Below, in pieces: positions 49,165-60,410 of a stretch of 64,000 nt of DNA. Origin of the DNA: Psychrobacter urativorans (GTDB taxonomy: Bacteria; Pseudomonadota; Gammaproteobacteria; Pseudomonadales; Moraxellaceae); contig NZ_CP012678.1 of NCBI RefSeq assembly GCF_001298525.1, forward strand, positions 1,860,001 to 1,924,000, given 5' to 3'. The notes under the pieces are model-generated. The model saw only the letters and a list, made by a program, of their open reading frames with translations. It ran no database searches and was not told the DNA's origin. The number at the start of each line of letters is the position of its first letter. Within the stretch, counting starts at the first letter, position 1. The translations under genes and the position numbers were made by a program.

Positions 49165-52100
49165 ATGCGCTTAAAATCTCTAAAATTAGCGGGCTTTAAG
49201 TCCTTTGCTAACTCAACCACCTTTACTTTTCCTCGTGGCATTACTGCTATTGTTGGTCCTAACGGTTGTGGCAAATCTAACGTGATTGATGCCATTCGTT
49301 GGGTACTCGGCGAAAGCTCGGCAAAGCAGTTGCGCGGCGGGGCGATGAGCGATGTCATCTTTGCCGGTACGCAAGATAAAGCCGCCAAAAGTGTTGCCAG
49401 TGTTGAGCTGACCTTTGAACATACTCAAGATGAGCAAACCGGCATTCGCCATGAATTTAATTTATATCAAGAGCTGTCTGTCCGTCGGCAAGTCAATTTA
49501 GAGGGGCGCTCTGATTATTTTATTAATGGCACGCGCTGCCGTCGTCGTGATGTCATTGATGTATTTTTGGGCACAGGGCTTGGCGCGCGCAGTTATGCGG
49601 TGATTGAGCAGGGCATGATAGGGCGTATTGTTGATTCTAATCCGTTGCAGTTACGTGAATTTATCGAAGAGGCGGCAGGCGTATCACGCTATCAAGCGCG
49701 GCGTGAGGAAACCCAAAAGAAATTAGAGAAAACCAAAGATAATCTTGCACGTCTGTATGATATGCAAAGCGAGATGGAACGTCAGCAAAAGACGCTGTCT
49801 AAGCAAGCCGCCAGTGCCCAACGCTATAATGAGCTGAACGCCACGCTTGCTGATATCAAGCAACAACTGGCTATTCAGCAGCTATATCAAGCCAAACACA
49901 CCCAGCAGCAGCATAAAGTCGAGCATGAACGCAGCGTGATGACAGTAGCGGCGCTGCAAACAAATTATGAGCAGCTCAAAGCCAAGCAAGACAAGCTCAC
50001 GACGCAGATTAACCAAGAGCAGTGGCTCAAAGACGACGCCCAAAGCGCGCATTATCAACAGCAGCTAAGCTATCAACAAGCAGAACATCAATTAAACGAT
50101 AATCAAGCTCAAATAACTCAAATTGAGCAGCAGCTTGCTAGTCTACTACAGCAGCAAGCGCAAGCAGCGGCTGAGATTGATACGTTAAAAGTGCAAGCAG
50201 TCGAGCAGCAGCGTGAATTGACCTTATTGCGTCCTCAGCTTACCGATATCAATGCCAAGCGCGACGCTTATAAACGTGATGAGCAGCCTTTGCAAAAGGC
50301 ATGGTATGACGCGCAAAATCAACTGACACGCCTGCAAGAAAAATCCCTAACCCTTGAACAACAGCAAGCACTCAATGCCCAATCACAAAATCGTTTGAAA
50401 CTTAGCCAAGATAAATGGGCGCGTCGGCAGCAAAGTTGGCAGACATTATGGGCGCAGCTGCAACCGTCGTTGCCCAGTTCTAATGTGAATGACGCCTACA
50501 CATTAGATAAGTCATCAAGCACTCAAATTACGGCTTTAAATAATCAACTACAGCAAATCATGCGCCAACAAGACAGTGTTGCCGAGCGCTTAGAGGAACT
50601 GCAACCACAAGCCTTAATCCTGCAACAAAATCTATCAAATCAGCAGCGTGAATTGGCTGACAATGAAAAGCGCCACGCGCAGTTAGCAGGCGAATACGAT
50701 ACCTTGCATCAAATATTGCATCCTAAACCGAGTAAAAGTGCAGACCATACCGCGATAACTCATAGTGATAAAAGTACAGCCACCAGCGACCATCAACCGC
50801 TGCCTATTACCACTTTACGCGAACAGATTGAGCTAAGTGCTCAAGGTCAACAGTACGCTCAGTTATTAGATAGCTTATTGGCATTATGGTTGGACAGTCA
50901 TGTGTTGCTAGAAGAGAATAATGCTACAAACTCTAGCTCGGAATTTGTATACAGTACAGGGCTGCTGCTTGACAAGTATTTACCGGAGTTACTCACTTAT
51001 CAGCAGCAAGCAAATGCTACAAAAAACGAGATAAGCCACAGTTTATGGTTGCCAACATCACAAAGTTCAGGTGAGAAAACCCCATTTATTATTAACTTAC
51101 CAAAAGAATTTGCCAATAAAGTGTTGCCGTTAGCGACACTGATTGCCAAGCCTAAATTAGCGTTATGGCAGCAGTGCTATTTATATATCGGCGAAAGCAA
51201 TAATAGCGTTGCAAAAGTTAGCCAAGAGCTGAGCGATATTATAAAAATATTACCGCCATCAGCGTTACTATTGACTGCCGAGGGTTGGTTGATTAATAGT
51301 AATGGTACGATAAACTTAAGTAAACTTGCGGGTGCAAAAGATAATCAGGAAAATAGTCAATTTTTAACCCAACGTCTGACTCAGCGTGCCCGCTTGCAAG
51401 TATTAGAAGATGTACTTGAAGCACTCGAAATTCAAAACCAAGTGCAGCAGCAGAATCTTAAGAAAAATCAACGTGATTATGATTCACTGAGAATTAGCCT
51501 TGAGGAAACGCGCGCCCAAGCTGAGCAATTGACCCATGATAAATATCGTTATCAGCAGCAATTAAGCACTCAGCAAGCTGCGTATGAACGTCTGCAAGCG
51601 GATGAGCAACGTTTGAATGCCGAAAAAGTGCTGCTTGAGCAAGAGCAGCAGGAATTAGCCCAAGAGCAACAGTTATTAGACAATGAAAATCAGCAAATTC
51701 AAGCAGATAAGGACGCGCTGACACCTCAATTAACGGCAGCACAGAATCAGTGTCAGCAACTACAACTGGCACGTAATGAGCGCAGTCGTGCGCGGCAAGC
51801 AGATGATGAAGCTTGGCAAACATTGCAGCTGACTGTTCAGCAAAGTGACATGCGTGTAGAACATAATACGAGTAGCCTTGCGCGCGCCACTGAGCAGTAT
51901 AATAAATCAGTGCAAAGCGAACAGGCGCTACGAATAAGCCTTGAGCGTTATCAACAACAATTGCCTGATTTACAATTGGCATTGCAACAGGCTCAAGCCG
52001 CCCGCGATGAACAGCAACGGTCGTTAACTGAACGTGAGACTGCCTTAACCACGCTTAAACAAAAAAATAGCCAACAGCAAATAGAATTGGATACCTTACA

Positions 52101-53022
52101 AACGGCACTACAAGCCGAGCAAAGTAAATTGGCAAGCTATGCGACTGACCTTGCACTTAGCGAACAGAAATTACAGGATGCGAGCGACCATACGCACAAT
52201 GCTTTAGCCGATTACTATAAAGTGAGTAATGAGCATAAAGTAAGCGGACAGTTATCACAGCAACCGATTAGTGTCTCAAGTGTATTAACCGACTTTATTA
52301 CCCATGAGCGCCGCGTGTGTCCGGATAAAATCGCTGAGCTAAAAACGGAACAGACCAAGCTTGAGCAGCAGTTGGGAAAAATAGGTGCGGTTAATTTAGC
52401 TGCCGTTGCTGAGTTGGAGGAGGTGAATACACGCTTAGCGCCACTAGCTCAGCAAACCGAAGATATTGCTGCCAGTATGGCAACCTTAAAAGCCGCGATT
52501 GCTTCTATTGATGAGACCACCAAGACGCTATTTATGCAGACGTTAGAGGCGGTTAATATCGAAATGGCACATTTATTTGCCAAAGTTTTTGGCGGTGGTC
52601 ATGCTAGCTTAACTTTAAATGTAGATGATATGCCAAGCCATACGCCAAAGTCAGAACAGTGGCGCGCAGGACTTACCTTAATGGCGCAGCCCAAAGGCAA
52701 GCGTAATAGTCGTCTTGCTGTACTTTCCGGTGGCGAGAAAACCTTAACCGCACTCAGCTTAATTTTTGCTATTTTTAAACAGCATCCTGCGCCGTTCTGT
52801 GTACTTGATGAAGTGGATGCGCCGCTTGATGATGCCAATGTGGCGCGCTTTACCAGTCTCATTCATGAGTTAGCAAATGACTTACAATTTATCTTTATCA
52901 GTCATAATAAGTTGGCGATGCAGATTGCTGATGAGCTCAAAGGTATCACCATGCCAAGTGCGGGTATTTCAGCGTTGGTAAGTGTTTCTTTAGAGGAAGC
53001 GGTGCAGTATATTGAGCGTTAG
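49165..53022 (+). CDS. smc: Chromosome segregation protein SMC
   Basis: ATPase of the condensin complex that organises and separates chromosomes. 1285 residues: Walker A GPNGCGKS (31-38), Q-loop region, long coiled coils rich in Gln (about 170-500 and 740-1050), a hinge region (about 540-700), and the C-terminal head with signature LSGGEKT (from about 1187) and Walker B VLDEVDAPLDDAN. It is longer than the roughly 1160 residues typical of Pseudomonas SMC. The hinge section carries Ser/Asn-rich inserts (for example around 590 and 620), so its dimer interface may be unusual. First of the smc-zipA-ligA set. Confidence 0.95.
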   Translation: MRLKSLKLAGFKSFANSTTFTFPRGITAIVGPNGCGKSNVIDAIRWVLGESSAKQLRGGAMSDVIFAGTQDKAAKSVASVELTFEHTQDEQTGIRHEFNLYQELSVRRQVNLEGRSDYFINGTRCRRRDVIDVFLGTGLGARSYAVIEQGMIGRIVDSNPLQLREFIEEAAGVSRYQARREETQKKLEKTKDNLARLYDMQSEMERQQKTLSKQAASAQRYNELNATLADIKQQLAIQQLYQAKHTQQQHKVEHERSVMTVAALQTNYEQLKAKQDKLTTQINQEQWLKDDAQSAHYQQQLSYQQAEHQLNDNQAQITQIEQQLASLLQQQAQAAAEIDTLKVQAVEQQRELTLLRPQLTDINAKRDAYKRDEQPLQKAWYDAQNQLTRLQEKSLTLEQQQALNAQSQNRLKLSQDKWARRQQSWQTLWAQLQPSLPSSNVNDAYTLDKSSSTQITALNNQLQQIMRQQDSVAERLEELQPQALILQQNLSNQQRELADNEKRHAQLAGEYDTLHQILHPKPSKSADHTAITHSDKSTATSDHQPLPITTLREQIELSAQGQQYAQLLDSLLALWLDSHVLLEENNATNSSSEFVYSTGLLLDKYLPELLTYQQQANATKNEISHSLWLPTSQSSGEKTPFIINLPKEFANKVLPLATLIAKPKLALWQQCYLYIGESNNSVAKVSQELSDIIKILPPSALLLTAEGWLINSNGTINLSKLAGAKDNQENSQFLTQRLTQRARLQVLEDVLEALEIQNQVQQQNLKKNQRDYDSLRISLEETRAQAEQLTHDKYRYQQQLSTQQAAYERLQADEQRLNAEKVLLEQEQQELAQEQQLLDNENQQIQADKDALTPQLTAAQNQCQQLQLARNERSRARQADDEAWQTLQLTVQQSDMRVEHNTSSLARATEQYNKSVQSEQALRISLERYQQQLPDLQLALQQAQAARDEQQRSLTERETALTTLKQKNSQQQIELDTLQTALQAEQSKLASYATDLALSEQKLQDASDHTHNALADYYKVSNEHKVSGQLSQQPISVSSVLTDFITHERRVCPDKIAELKTEQTKLEQQLGKIGAVNLAAVAELEEVNTRLAPLAQQTEDIAASMATLKAAIASIDETTKTLFMQTLEAVNIEMAHLFAKVFGGGHASLTLNVDDMPSHTPKSEQWRAGLTLMAQPKGKRNSRLAVLSGGEKTLTALSLIFAIFKQHPAPFCVLDEVDAPLDDANVARFTSLIHELANDLQFIFISHNKLAMQIADELKGITMPSAGISALVSVSLEEAVQYIER

Positions 53023-53175
53023 TAGAGACGACTATTAATCGCGTTTTACATGAACCATTATATGCAATGAGGAAAGCGACACAATGTGATGACGATATGG
53101 GTCAGCCATGCTAGACTATTGCCAATTATTCACCCTTTTATTTCCCCTTTTGTCATATATTAGGATATCTCTCTT

Positions 53176-54183
53176 ATGACCGCTATTCAGTTTATATTGA
53201 TTATTATTGCTGCATTTATACTGTTTGCAGGGCTGTTTATGGTCATCCGTAGCGTGAGCCGTCGCCAAAATGCAGATGCCGTCGCGATTAATTATGATAA
53301 GAATGGTATTCCAATTATCCCTCGTCATGAGCGTAATATCGTTGATCAGCCTGACTTCGATGATACCGTCTCGGGCGAAACCACCATTGGACCGAATCGT
53401 GATTACTTGAATGCGGTGATTGAAGATGTGCCTGCGCAAGGTCATGCGATTACCGATCACGATTATAATGAAAAAAGCAGTGCCGACTTTGCGCGTTGGC
53501 AGGCGGAGCAACAGCACGATAATACTGGATTTGGCTACTTAACCAAAGAGCAGGGCGCTGATGGTCAGCAGCACTCTGGTCAAATGCATGACAACCAAGA
53601 AGCCGATGCTTTTTCTAGTTTAATGTCTGCCACCGACCATTTAATGCCAGTTATTGATACGGTAGAAGAGCCTATCTTTACGGATAACAGCCCGATACTT
53701 GACCATCATCTGCTAGAGCCAGTGGACGAAGCGCAAAATGGTCCACTAATTCATGCGCAAGACAATATCAATATCACTATTTTGCCGCATCAATATCGTG
53801 ACCGTCCGCCTGTTGTCATTCGTGGGCAGGATTTATTGGGTTTGATTGATAAATACGGTCTGCGTTTTGGCGCGATGAATATGTTCCACCGTTATGAGCA
53901 AAAAGACGGTACGGGCATCTTGTGGTTCAGCATGATGGGCATTACAGAAAATGGTATTGCGCCCTTTGACCCGCATAGTGTAGCGACCAATGTTTATAGT
54001 GGTTTGGTGTTGTTTTTATCGCTGCCACATCCGCGCGCGCTTGTCAGCTTTGATAGCATGATGAGTATCGCGTATATGATGGCGAACGATTTAAACGCCA
54101 TGATGCTTGATGAAAATAATGAACCAATTACCCCTGAATATAAGCAACAGCTGCGTAATGAAGTTCGTGATTATCAAGGCTAA
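53176..54183 (+). CDS. zipA: Cell division protein ZipA
   Basis: Divisome protein that anchors FtsZ to the membrane. 335 residues: N-terminal helix (about 4-24, out-to-in topology), a long charged, disordered linker (25-200), and the C-terminal FtsZ-binding domain (about 205-330) with LLGLIDKYGLRFGAMNMFHR, the phrase GTGILWFSMMG, APFDPHS and LFLSLPHPR. It lies between smc and ligA, the usual order in Pseudomonas and Acinetobacter. Confidence 0.93.
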   Translation: MTAIQFILIIIAAFILFAGLFMVIRSVSRRQNADAVAINYDKNGIPIIPRHERNIVDQPDFDDTVSGETTIGPNRDYLNAVIEDVPAQGHAITDHDYNEKSSADFARWQAEQQHDNTGFGYLTKEQGADGQQHSGQMHDNQEADAFSSLMSATDHLMPVIDTVEEPIFTDNSPILDHHLLEPVDEAQNGPLIHAQDNINITILPHQYRDRPPVVIRGQDLLGLIDKYGLRFGAMNMFHRYEQKDGTGILWFSMMGITENGIAPFDPHSVATNVYSGLVLFLSLPHPRALVSFDSMMSIAYMMANDLNAMMLDENNEPITPEYKQQLRNEVRDYQG

Positions 54184-54349
54184 TTCATTTAAAAATCACT
54201 ATAAAAATCATCTCTGAGTTATTAAATAAAAAGTCTAAAAGCTGTAAATAACGTCGCCAGTGTTCGATTTACTATGACGTTATTTGTGCCAGCTCTTGCT
54301 CTAGCGGTGCACTATATCCTATAAACTTGTTATCATATCGGCATCTTGA

Positions 54350-56497
<2,148 letters not shown>

Positions 56498-56499
56498 TG

Positions 56500-58704
56500 A
56501 TGGATATTGATGACTTGAAAGATTTGGATAAAGAGATTCGGAAAGAGATTGAAGGTTTGCAGAGGGTTACGCGTGAACAATATGGCGGAAAAAAATTTGC
56601 GCAAACTCAATATATTATAGGTAAAACTCTACTTCTGAATGGAGAGATTGGGGAAGCCATTAATACGTTGGAAAATATACAAAGATTAGATGATTCAGTA
56701 TGTTACGTATTAGCTCAAATGCATATTGGTGAAATTCTATATAATAAAAATGACTTTGATGGGGCACAACAATCTTGGTCGAAAATTCAAAAAGAGGATA
56801 GTCTGAAACTTTATGGAATTTTTCAAACAAAGATCAGTGATATTCTAGTCAGGAAAAATAAAACTAATGATGCACTATTAGTTTTAAAAAATATTTTAGA
56901 ACTAGATGACATAGAAAACTGTTCGAGAGCGCAACTAAAGATTGGTTATATCTTAAAAGATACAGGAAATTATGAAGAAGCAGTATCATATTGGTCAAAA
57001 ATTAAAAAAAAGGACAATGCTATATACTATGTGCTATCTCAGTTAGAGATAGGAGAAATTTTAAGAGTTGAAGGTGAGCTAGATAAAGCGTTAAATATCT
57101 TTCGAGAAATTTATAAAAGTTCATCTGAAAATCTTGAAAGTTTAGTTAGGTTTAGAATTGGTCAGGTGTATATAGAAAAAGGAGACACTAGGGAGGCTTC
57201 AAAATTTTTGGAAGATATTGAACGGTCGCAAGACTTATATGTTTACGCAATGGCTAAGATTGAAATTGGAAAAATTCTAAAAGAAAGCGGTAATATTGAT
57301 GGAGCTTTAGACGCTTGGTATGATTTCAAAAAGGAAGATAACAATAAAGCTTATTCAGTAGCTAGATTACTAATTGGTGATGCACTTGTTGAAAAAAATT
57401 CTATAGACGAAGCTTTAGAAGCTTGGCGTAGTATAGATCAAGTAGATAGTTTAGCTGAATATATGAAGTGCCAAATGAAAATTGGCACAACTCTCATAGA
57501 CAATGAAGAAAAAAATGAAATCATGAAGGCTAAAAGTGCTTTTGAAGTAGCAAGTGAGTATTATCCTTATGAATCCTCTCGTTATATCAAAATTTGCAAT
57601 TTACTTGTAAATGATAAAGAGGGTGTTGGACGTTTTTTGCTAAAACTACTAAGACAGACAATAGAAACTATTGATTTACTCACACTAGATTTTAATAACA
57701 GCATGAATGTTTCAAAATATCCTGAACGTAAACTTGCCCATTATACGAGTACGTTTACAATGGATAAGTTACTAAACATTGAAAACGAAAAGGGAAAAGC
57801 TAGTTCTTTTCGTCTCAATACAGTAAGTAATTTTAATGATCCTAGTGAAGGGCATTTACTGAATAGCTATTTGAATGATATCAAAGAAGGTAAGTTTTAT
57901 GCACCAGATTTCGACAAAAAATTTCATGCGTTCGTCAGCTGCTTTACCTTCAATCATGATAGCCTCAATCAATTTAGGTTGTACGGCAAGGAAAACAATA
58001 AAGAAGCCTCCGGTGTTAGCTTTGTCTTTAAAAAAGAATTTTTTCAATCGAAAAGCTTATTAGGGGGGATATCCTTGTTATCTCCTACTACTAATATTCA
58101 AACACCGAATGGTGGTTTTGAAATTATTGAAGATAATCAGAGTCATATTGATTTTAAAAACATGCATGTTGATAGGTATCCAGTAATACGATGTATATAC
58201 ATTGAGCCTGTATCAGAGTACGTACAATTAGCCCAACGCAACCAACTAACTTTCTATCGAGAGTTTGAAGCTGAAGAAAATCCTGAAGAGAAATGGAAGA
58301 TATATGAAAAGATGATTGATGATAAAACTAAAAAAGTTGTCGAATCTTTAAAGACACTACGGACTACTTATAGAACAATAAAAGACAAATATTCTGGTAG
58401 TTTCGAAACAAACTCGATTTTAATTGATGAGATTCTTTTACCATTAAAATATCTTATAAAGCACTCTGCTTTTCAAGAAGAGCAAGAATGTCGTATGATT
58501 CATATTACTTCTCTTAAAGACCCTAAAGTAAAAATGGATTTTGGTAAGTTTTTATATGTTGAATATGAAGCCAACGTCAAAGCTCATCTTGATAAAATAT
58601 ACATTGCACCAGCTGCTACTCAGTATCAACCTTATTTAGCTAAACTGCTTTGCAATACTGACGTAAAAATCGAGCTTTCAAACAATCCTTATCGCCAAAC
58701 TTAA
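56500..58704 (+). CDS. TPR-repeat protein with C-terminal DUF2971 domain, AT-rich
   Basis: About 734 residues. Residues 30-370 are degenerate tetratricopeptide-like helical repeats of about 36 residues, each with an A-x-I/K-I-G-x-I pattern and a W or L before SKI. From about 410 comes a DUF2971-like domain: HYTS (414-417), NTVSNFNDPSEG (Asn446-Glu450), FVSCFTFNHDSLNQFRLYGK, SGVSFVF and a closing QEEQECRM. The gene is markedly more AT-rich than ligA. A GTG at 56494 and ATG at 56497 are possible starts, but the GGGGAGGAG at the ligA end best serves ATG 56500, two bases after the ligA stop. DUF2971 proteins occur in mobile and defence contexts; their activity is not settled. Probably acquired. 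Confidence 0.75.
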   Translation: MDIDDLKDLDKEIRKEIEGLQRVTREQYGGKKFAQTQYIIGKTLLLNGEIGEAINTLENIQRLDDSVCYVLAQMHIGEILYNKNDFDGAQQSWSKIQKEDSLKLYGIFQTKISDILVRKNKTNDALLVLKNILELDDIENCSRAQLKIGYILKDTGNYEEAVSYWSKIKKKDNAIYYVLSQLEIGEILRVEGELDKALNIFREIYKSSSENLESLVRFRIGQVYIEKGDTREASKFLEDIERSQDLYVYAMAKIEIGKILKESGNIDGALDAWYDFKKEDNNKAYSVARLLIGDALVEKNSIDEALEAWRSIDQVDSLAEYMKCQMKIGTTLIDNEEKNEIMKAKSAFEVASEYYPYESSRYIKICNLLVNDKEGVGRFLLKLLRQTIETIDLLTLDFNNSMNVSKYPERKLAHYTSTFTMDKLLNIENEKGKASSFRLNTVSNFNDPSEGHLLNSYLNDIKEGKFYAPDFDKKFHAFVSCFTFNHDSLNQFRLYGKENNKEASGVSFVFKKEFFQSKSLLGGISLLSPTTNIQTPNGGFEIIEDNQSHIDFKNMHVDRYPVIRCIYIEPVSEYVQLAQRNQLTFYREFEAEENPEEKWKIYEKMIDDKTKKVVESLKTLRTTYRTIKDKYSGSFETNSILIDEILLPLKYLIKHSAFQEEQECRMIHITSLKDPKVKMDFGKFLYVEYEANVKAHLDKIYIAPAATQYQPYLAKLLCNTDVKIELSNNPYRQT

Positions 58705-58754
58705 TATTCTTTAATAGCGTGTGTAATATGAGCAAAAACATACGCTACCAGTTG

Positions 58755-59294
58755 TTACTCCTGCACCTCTCCATGCCCCTCAACATCACTTTTCTTACCA
58801 TTAGGCTGAATCACGATAGGTAACACCAATCCTTTAGCGAAGTCCTCAGCAAACACGTAATCATAGCGACTGGCAGCGATATCAGGCAGCGTATGAATAA
58901 TCAGGGTCATGTTGTCATCATCGGTCAGCTCATGCGAGGTATAGCTCGTGCCCAGTTGGTCGAGCACTTTTGACAGCGCTTCATTACTTGCCATACTCAA
59001 GGTCAAATTGTGCTGGGCGGTAGCGTTATCGACTTTGAAGTAGTCGGCATAGTCGCGTACATTTTGGCTATCGAGCGCAAACGGATACTGATAATCAGCA
59101 CGGGTGGCGGCTTTTTCGTTGGTAGCAACTTTTGTCCAATCTATCGCTGTAGTCGACTCTTTAGATACTATCGATGATGCAGTGTTGGTTTTTTCGGCTT
59201 CGACCGCAGCCTTATCGGCGCTGTTATCACAGCCAGTGAGTATCCATAAGCTTGCCGCGCTCATGATTAGCATACTGATTAGGCGCTTTGCCAT
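58755..59294 (-). CDS. Putative lipoprotein of unknown function
   Basis: 179 residues: signal with lipobox ILTGC (Cys22), a Lys/Ala/Thr linker, then a small domain of unknown fold (about 50-165) with the phrase WTKVATNEKAATRADYQYPFALDSQ. It ends in KSDVEGHGEVQE. I set the start at 59294, where AAGGAGAG precedes the ATG; the longer frame lacks that. No recognised family and no operon partner. Confidence 0.75.
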   Translation of the reverse strand: MAKRLISMLIMSAASLWILTGCDNSADKAAVEAEKTNTASSIVSKESTTAIDWTKVATNEKAATRADYQYPFALDSQNVRDYADYFKVDNATAQHNLTLSMASNEALSKVLDQLGTSYTSHELTDDDNMTLIIHTLPDIAASRYDYVFAEDFAKGLVLPIVIQPNGKKSDVEGHGEVQE

Positions 59295-59715
59295 CGATCT
59301 CTCTCCTTCATTGATACACTTATGGACTATTAAAGCCTGCATTAAAACGGCTAAAACATACTTAACTATCTTAACCATGTTCTGCGATATTTTGACAGTT
59401 TTTGCCTCACTTCACCATCTAAACTGTCACTTCTAAGTTTTAACCTTCAAAATCTTAACCTTAAAAATTAAAGACGCCCTTTTATAAAGACAGTTTTTTA
59501 TAATAAGTATCCTTATAAAATAAGCAGACATAAAAAAACAGCCACCGTTTGATGACTGTTTCTATGATTGTTTTTTATAAATAGTCGCTATCGTTACTAT
59601 TGCTATACTTACTATTATAGTCGGCTTATTGTTCTAATTATTATAGTTTTAATGAGCCTTGCTATGTCAGTAATTGGTGATAGTCAGTTACTAACTAACT
59701 AAAACCAGTGACAGA
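59295..59715. other. Intergenic region between two minus-strand lipoprotein genes
   Basis: About 420 AT-rich bases with the terminator at 59532 and the promoter of the downstream lipoprotein gene. No gene recognised. Confidence 0.45.
59532..59563 (-). terminator. Terminator after the MliC-like lipoprotein gene
   Basis: AAACAGCCA/TGACTGTTT stem with one mismatch; seven T follow on the minus strand. Confidence 0.7.
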
Positions 59716-60123
59716 TTAGCGTTTTTCACAGTTCACTTGATAGGCAGTACCGTCTTTCCATTTCATGGCAAGGATACCTTTATCGCCCTTCATGTGCCAC
59801 GCATAGGCCACTTCTGGATTAGCATCATTGATATAGCTTGAGGTGTCACCTTCTACACCGCCATTTAATAGGATAGGCTGTTGTGACCATTTAATTTTAG
59901 GCACAGTGGCATTAACCATCACTTGTTGCTTATTGATAGACTGTTTTGCCGTTAATTGAGCACCGTCAGTACAAGTATAAGGCTGTGGCATCATACGGTC
60001 GTATGCCATATCGGTCACGCTTTCTGAAGCATCAGTGGTCGGTACAGTAGGGGCAGTGGTCGCACAAGCGCTAAGTAAAGCAAGCGTTGGTAAGGCAATC
60101 GCAAATTTTAACATTGTTTTCAT
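59716..60123 (-). CDS. Small lipoprotein, possibly MliC-like lysozyme inhibitor
   Basis: 135 residues: lipobox ALLSAC (Cys20), a Thr/Pro linker, then a beta-rich domain. YTCTDGAQLTAK and the closing YQVNCEKR place two Cys as in MliC/PliC inhibitors of C-type lysozyme, and the length fits, but the central LLNGGVEGDTSSY pattern is only loosely alike. GGAG sits before ATG 60123, which I prefer to a TTG at 60135. The MliC assignment is tentative. Confidence 0.7.
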   Translation of the reverse strand: MKTMLKFAIALPTLALLSACATTAPTVPTTDASESVTDMAYDRMMPQPYTCTDGAQLTAKQSINKQQVMVNATVPKIKWSQQPILLNGGVEGDTSSYINDANPEVAYAWHMKGDKGILAMKWKDGTAYQVNCEKR

Positions 60124-60308
60124 GATTTTCTCCAAAGGTAAGGCTTGTCTATCGTTTATTTAATGCGTCTAGCGCATGACGTTCATAGTAGCGAAAACCG
60201 AACTTCGATAATGTTAGAAATTGTTCCTTAGCTGTACTTTAACTGTCCGTCTCGTTACTTAATGAATGACTAATGTAATTGTTTATTATCGCTAATAAGT
60301 GGGTAATA

Positions 60309-60346
60309 AAAAGCGCACATTAGCTTAATGGCTGATGTGCGCTCTT
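60309..60346 (-). terminator. Terminator of the YgiQ gene
   Basis: AGCGCACATTAGC/GCTGATGTGCGCT stem with one mismatch and a 6-base loop, about 65 bases beyond the stop. Confidence 0.75.
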
Positions 60347-60410
60347 ATTATAAGGGACTCTATTTTAGCGTATTGATGCTAATAGGTAGAGGTTAGGCTA
60401 TAAGTAATAT

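Noticed and set aside
49137..49452. Minus-strand ORFs opposite the smc start
   Set aside because: They are shadows of the conserved SMC Walker A region with no start signal of their own.
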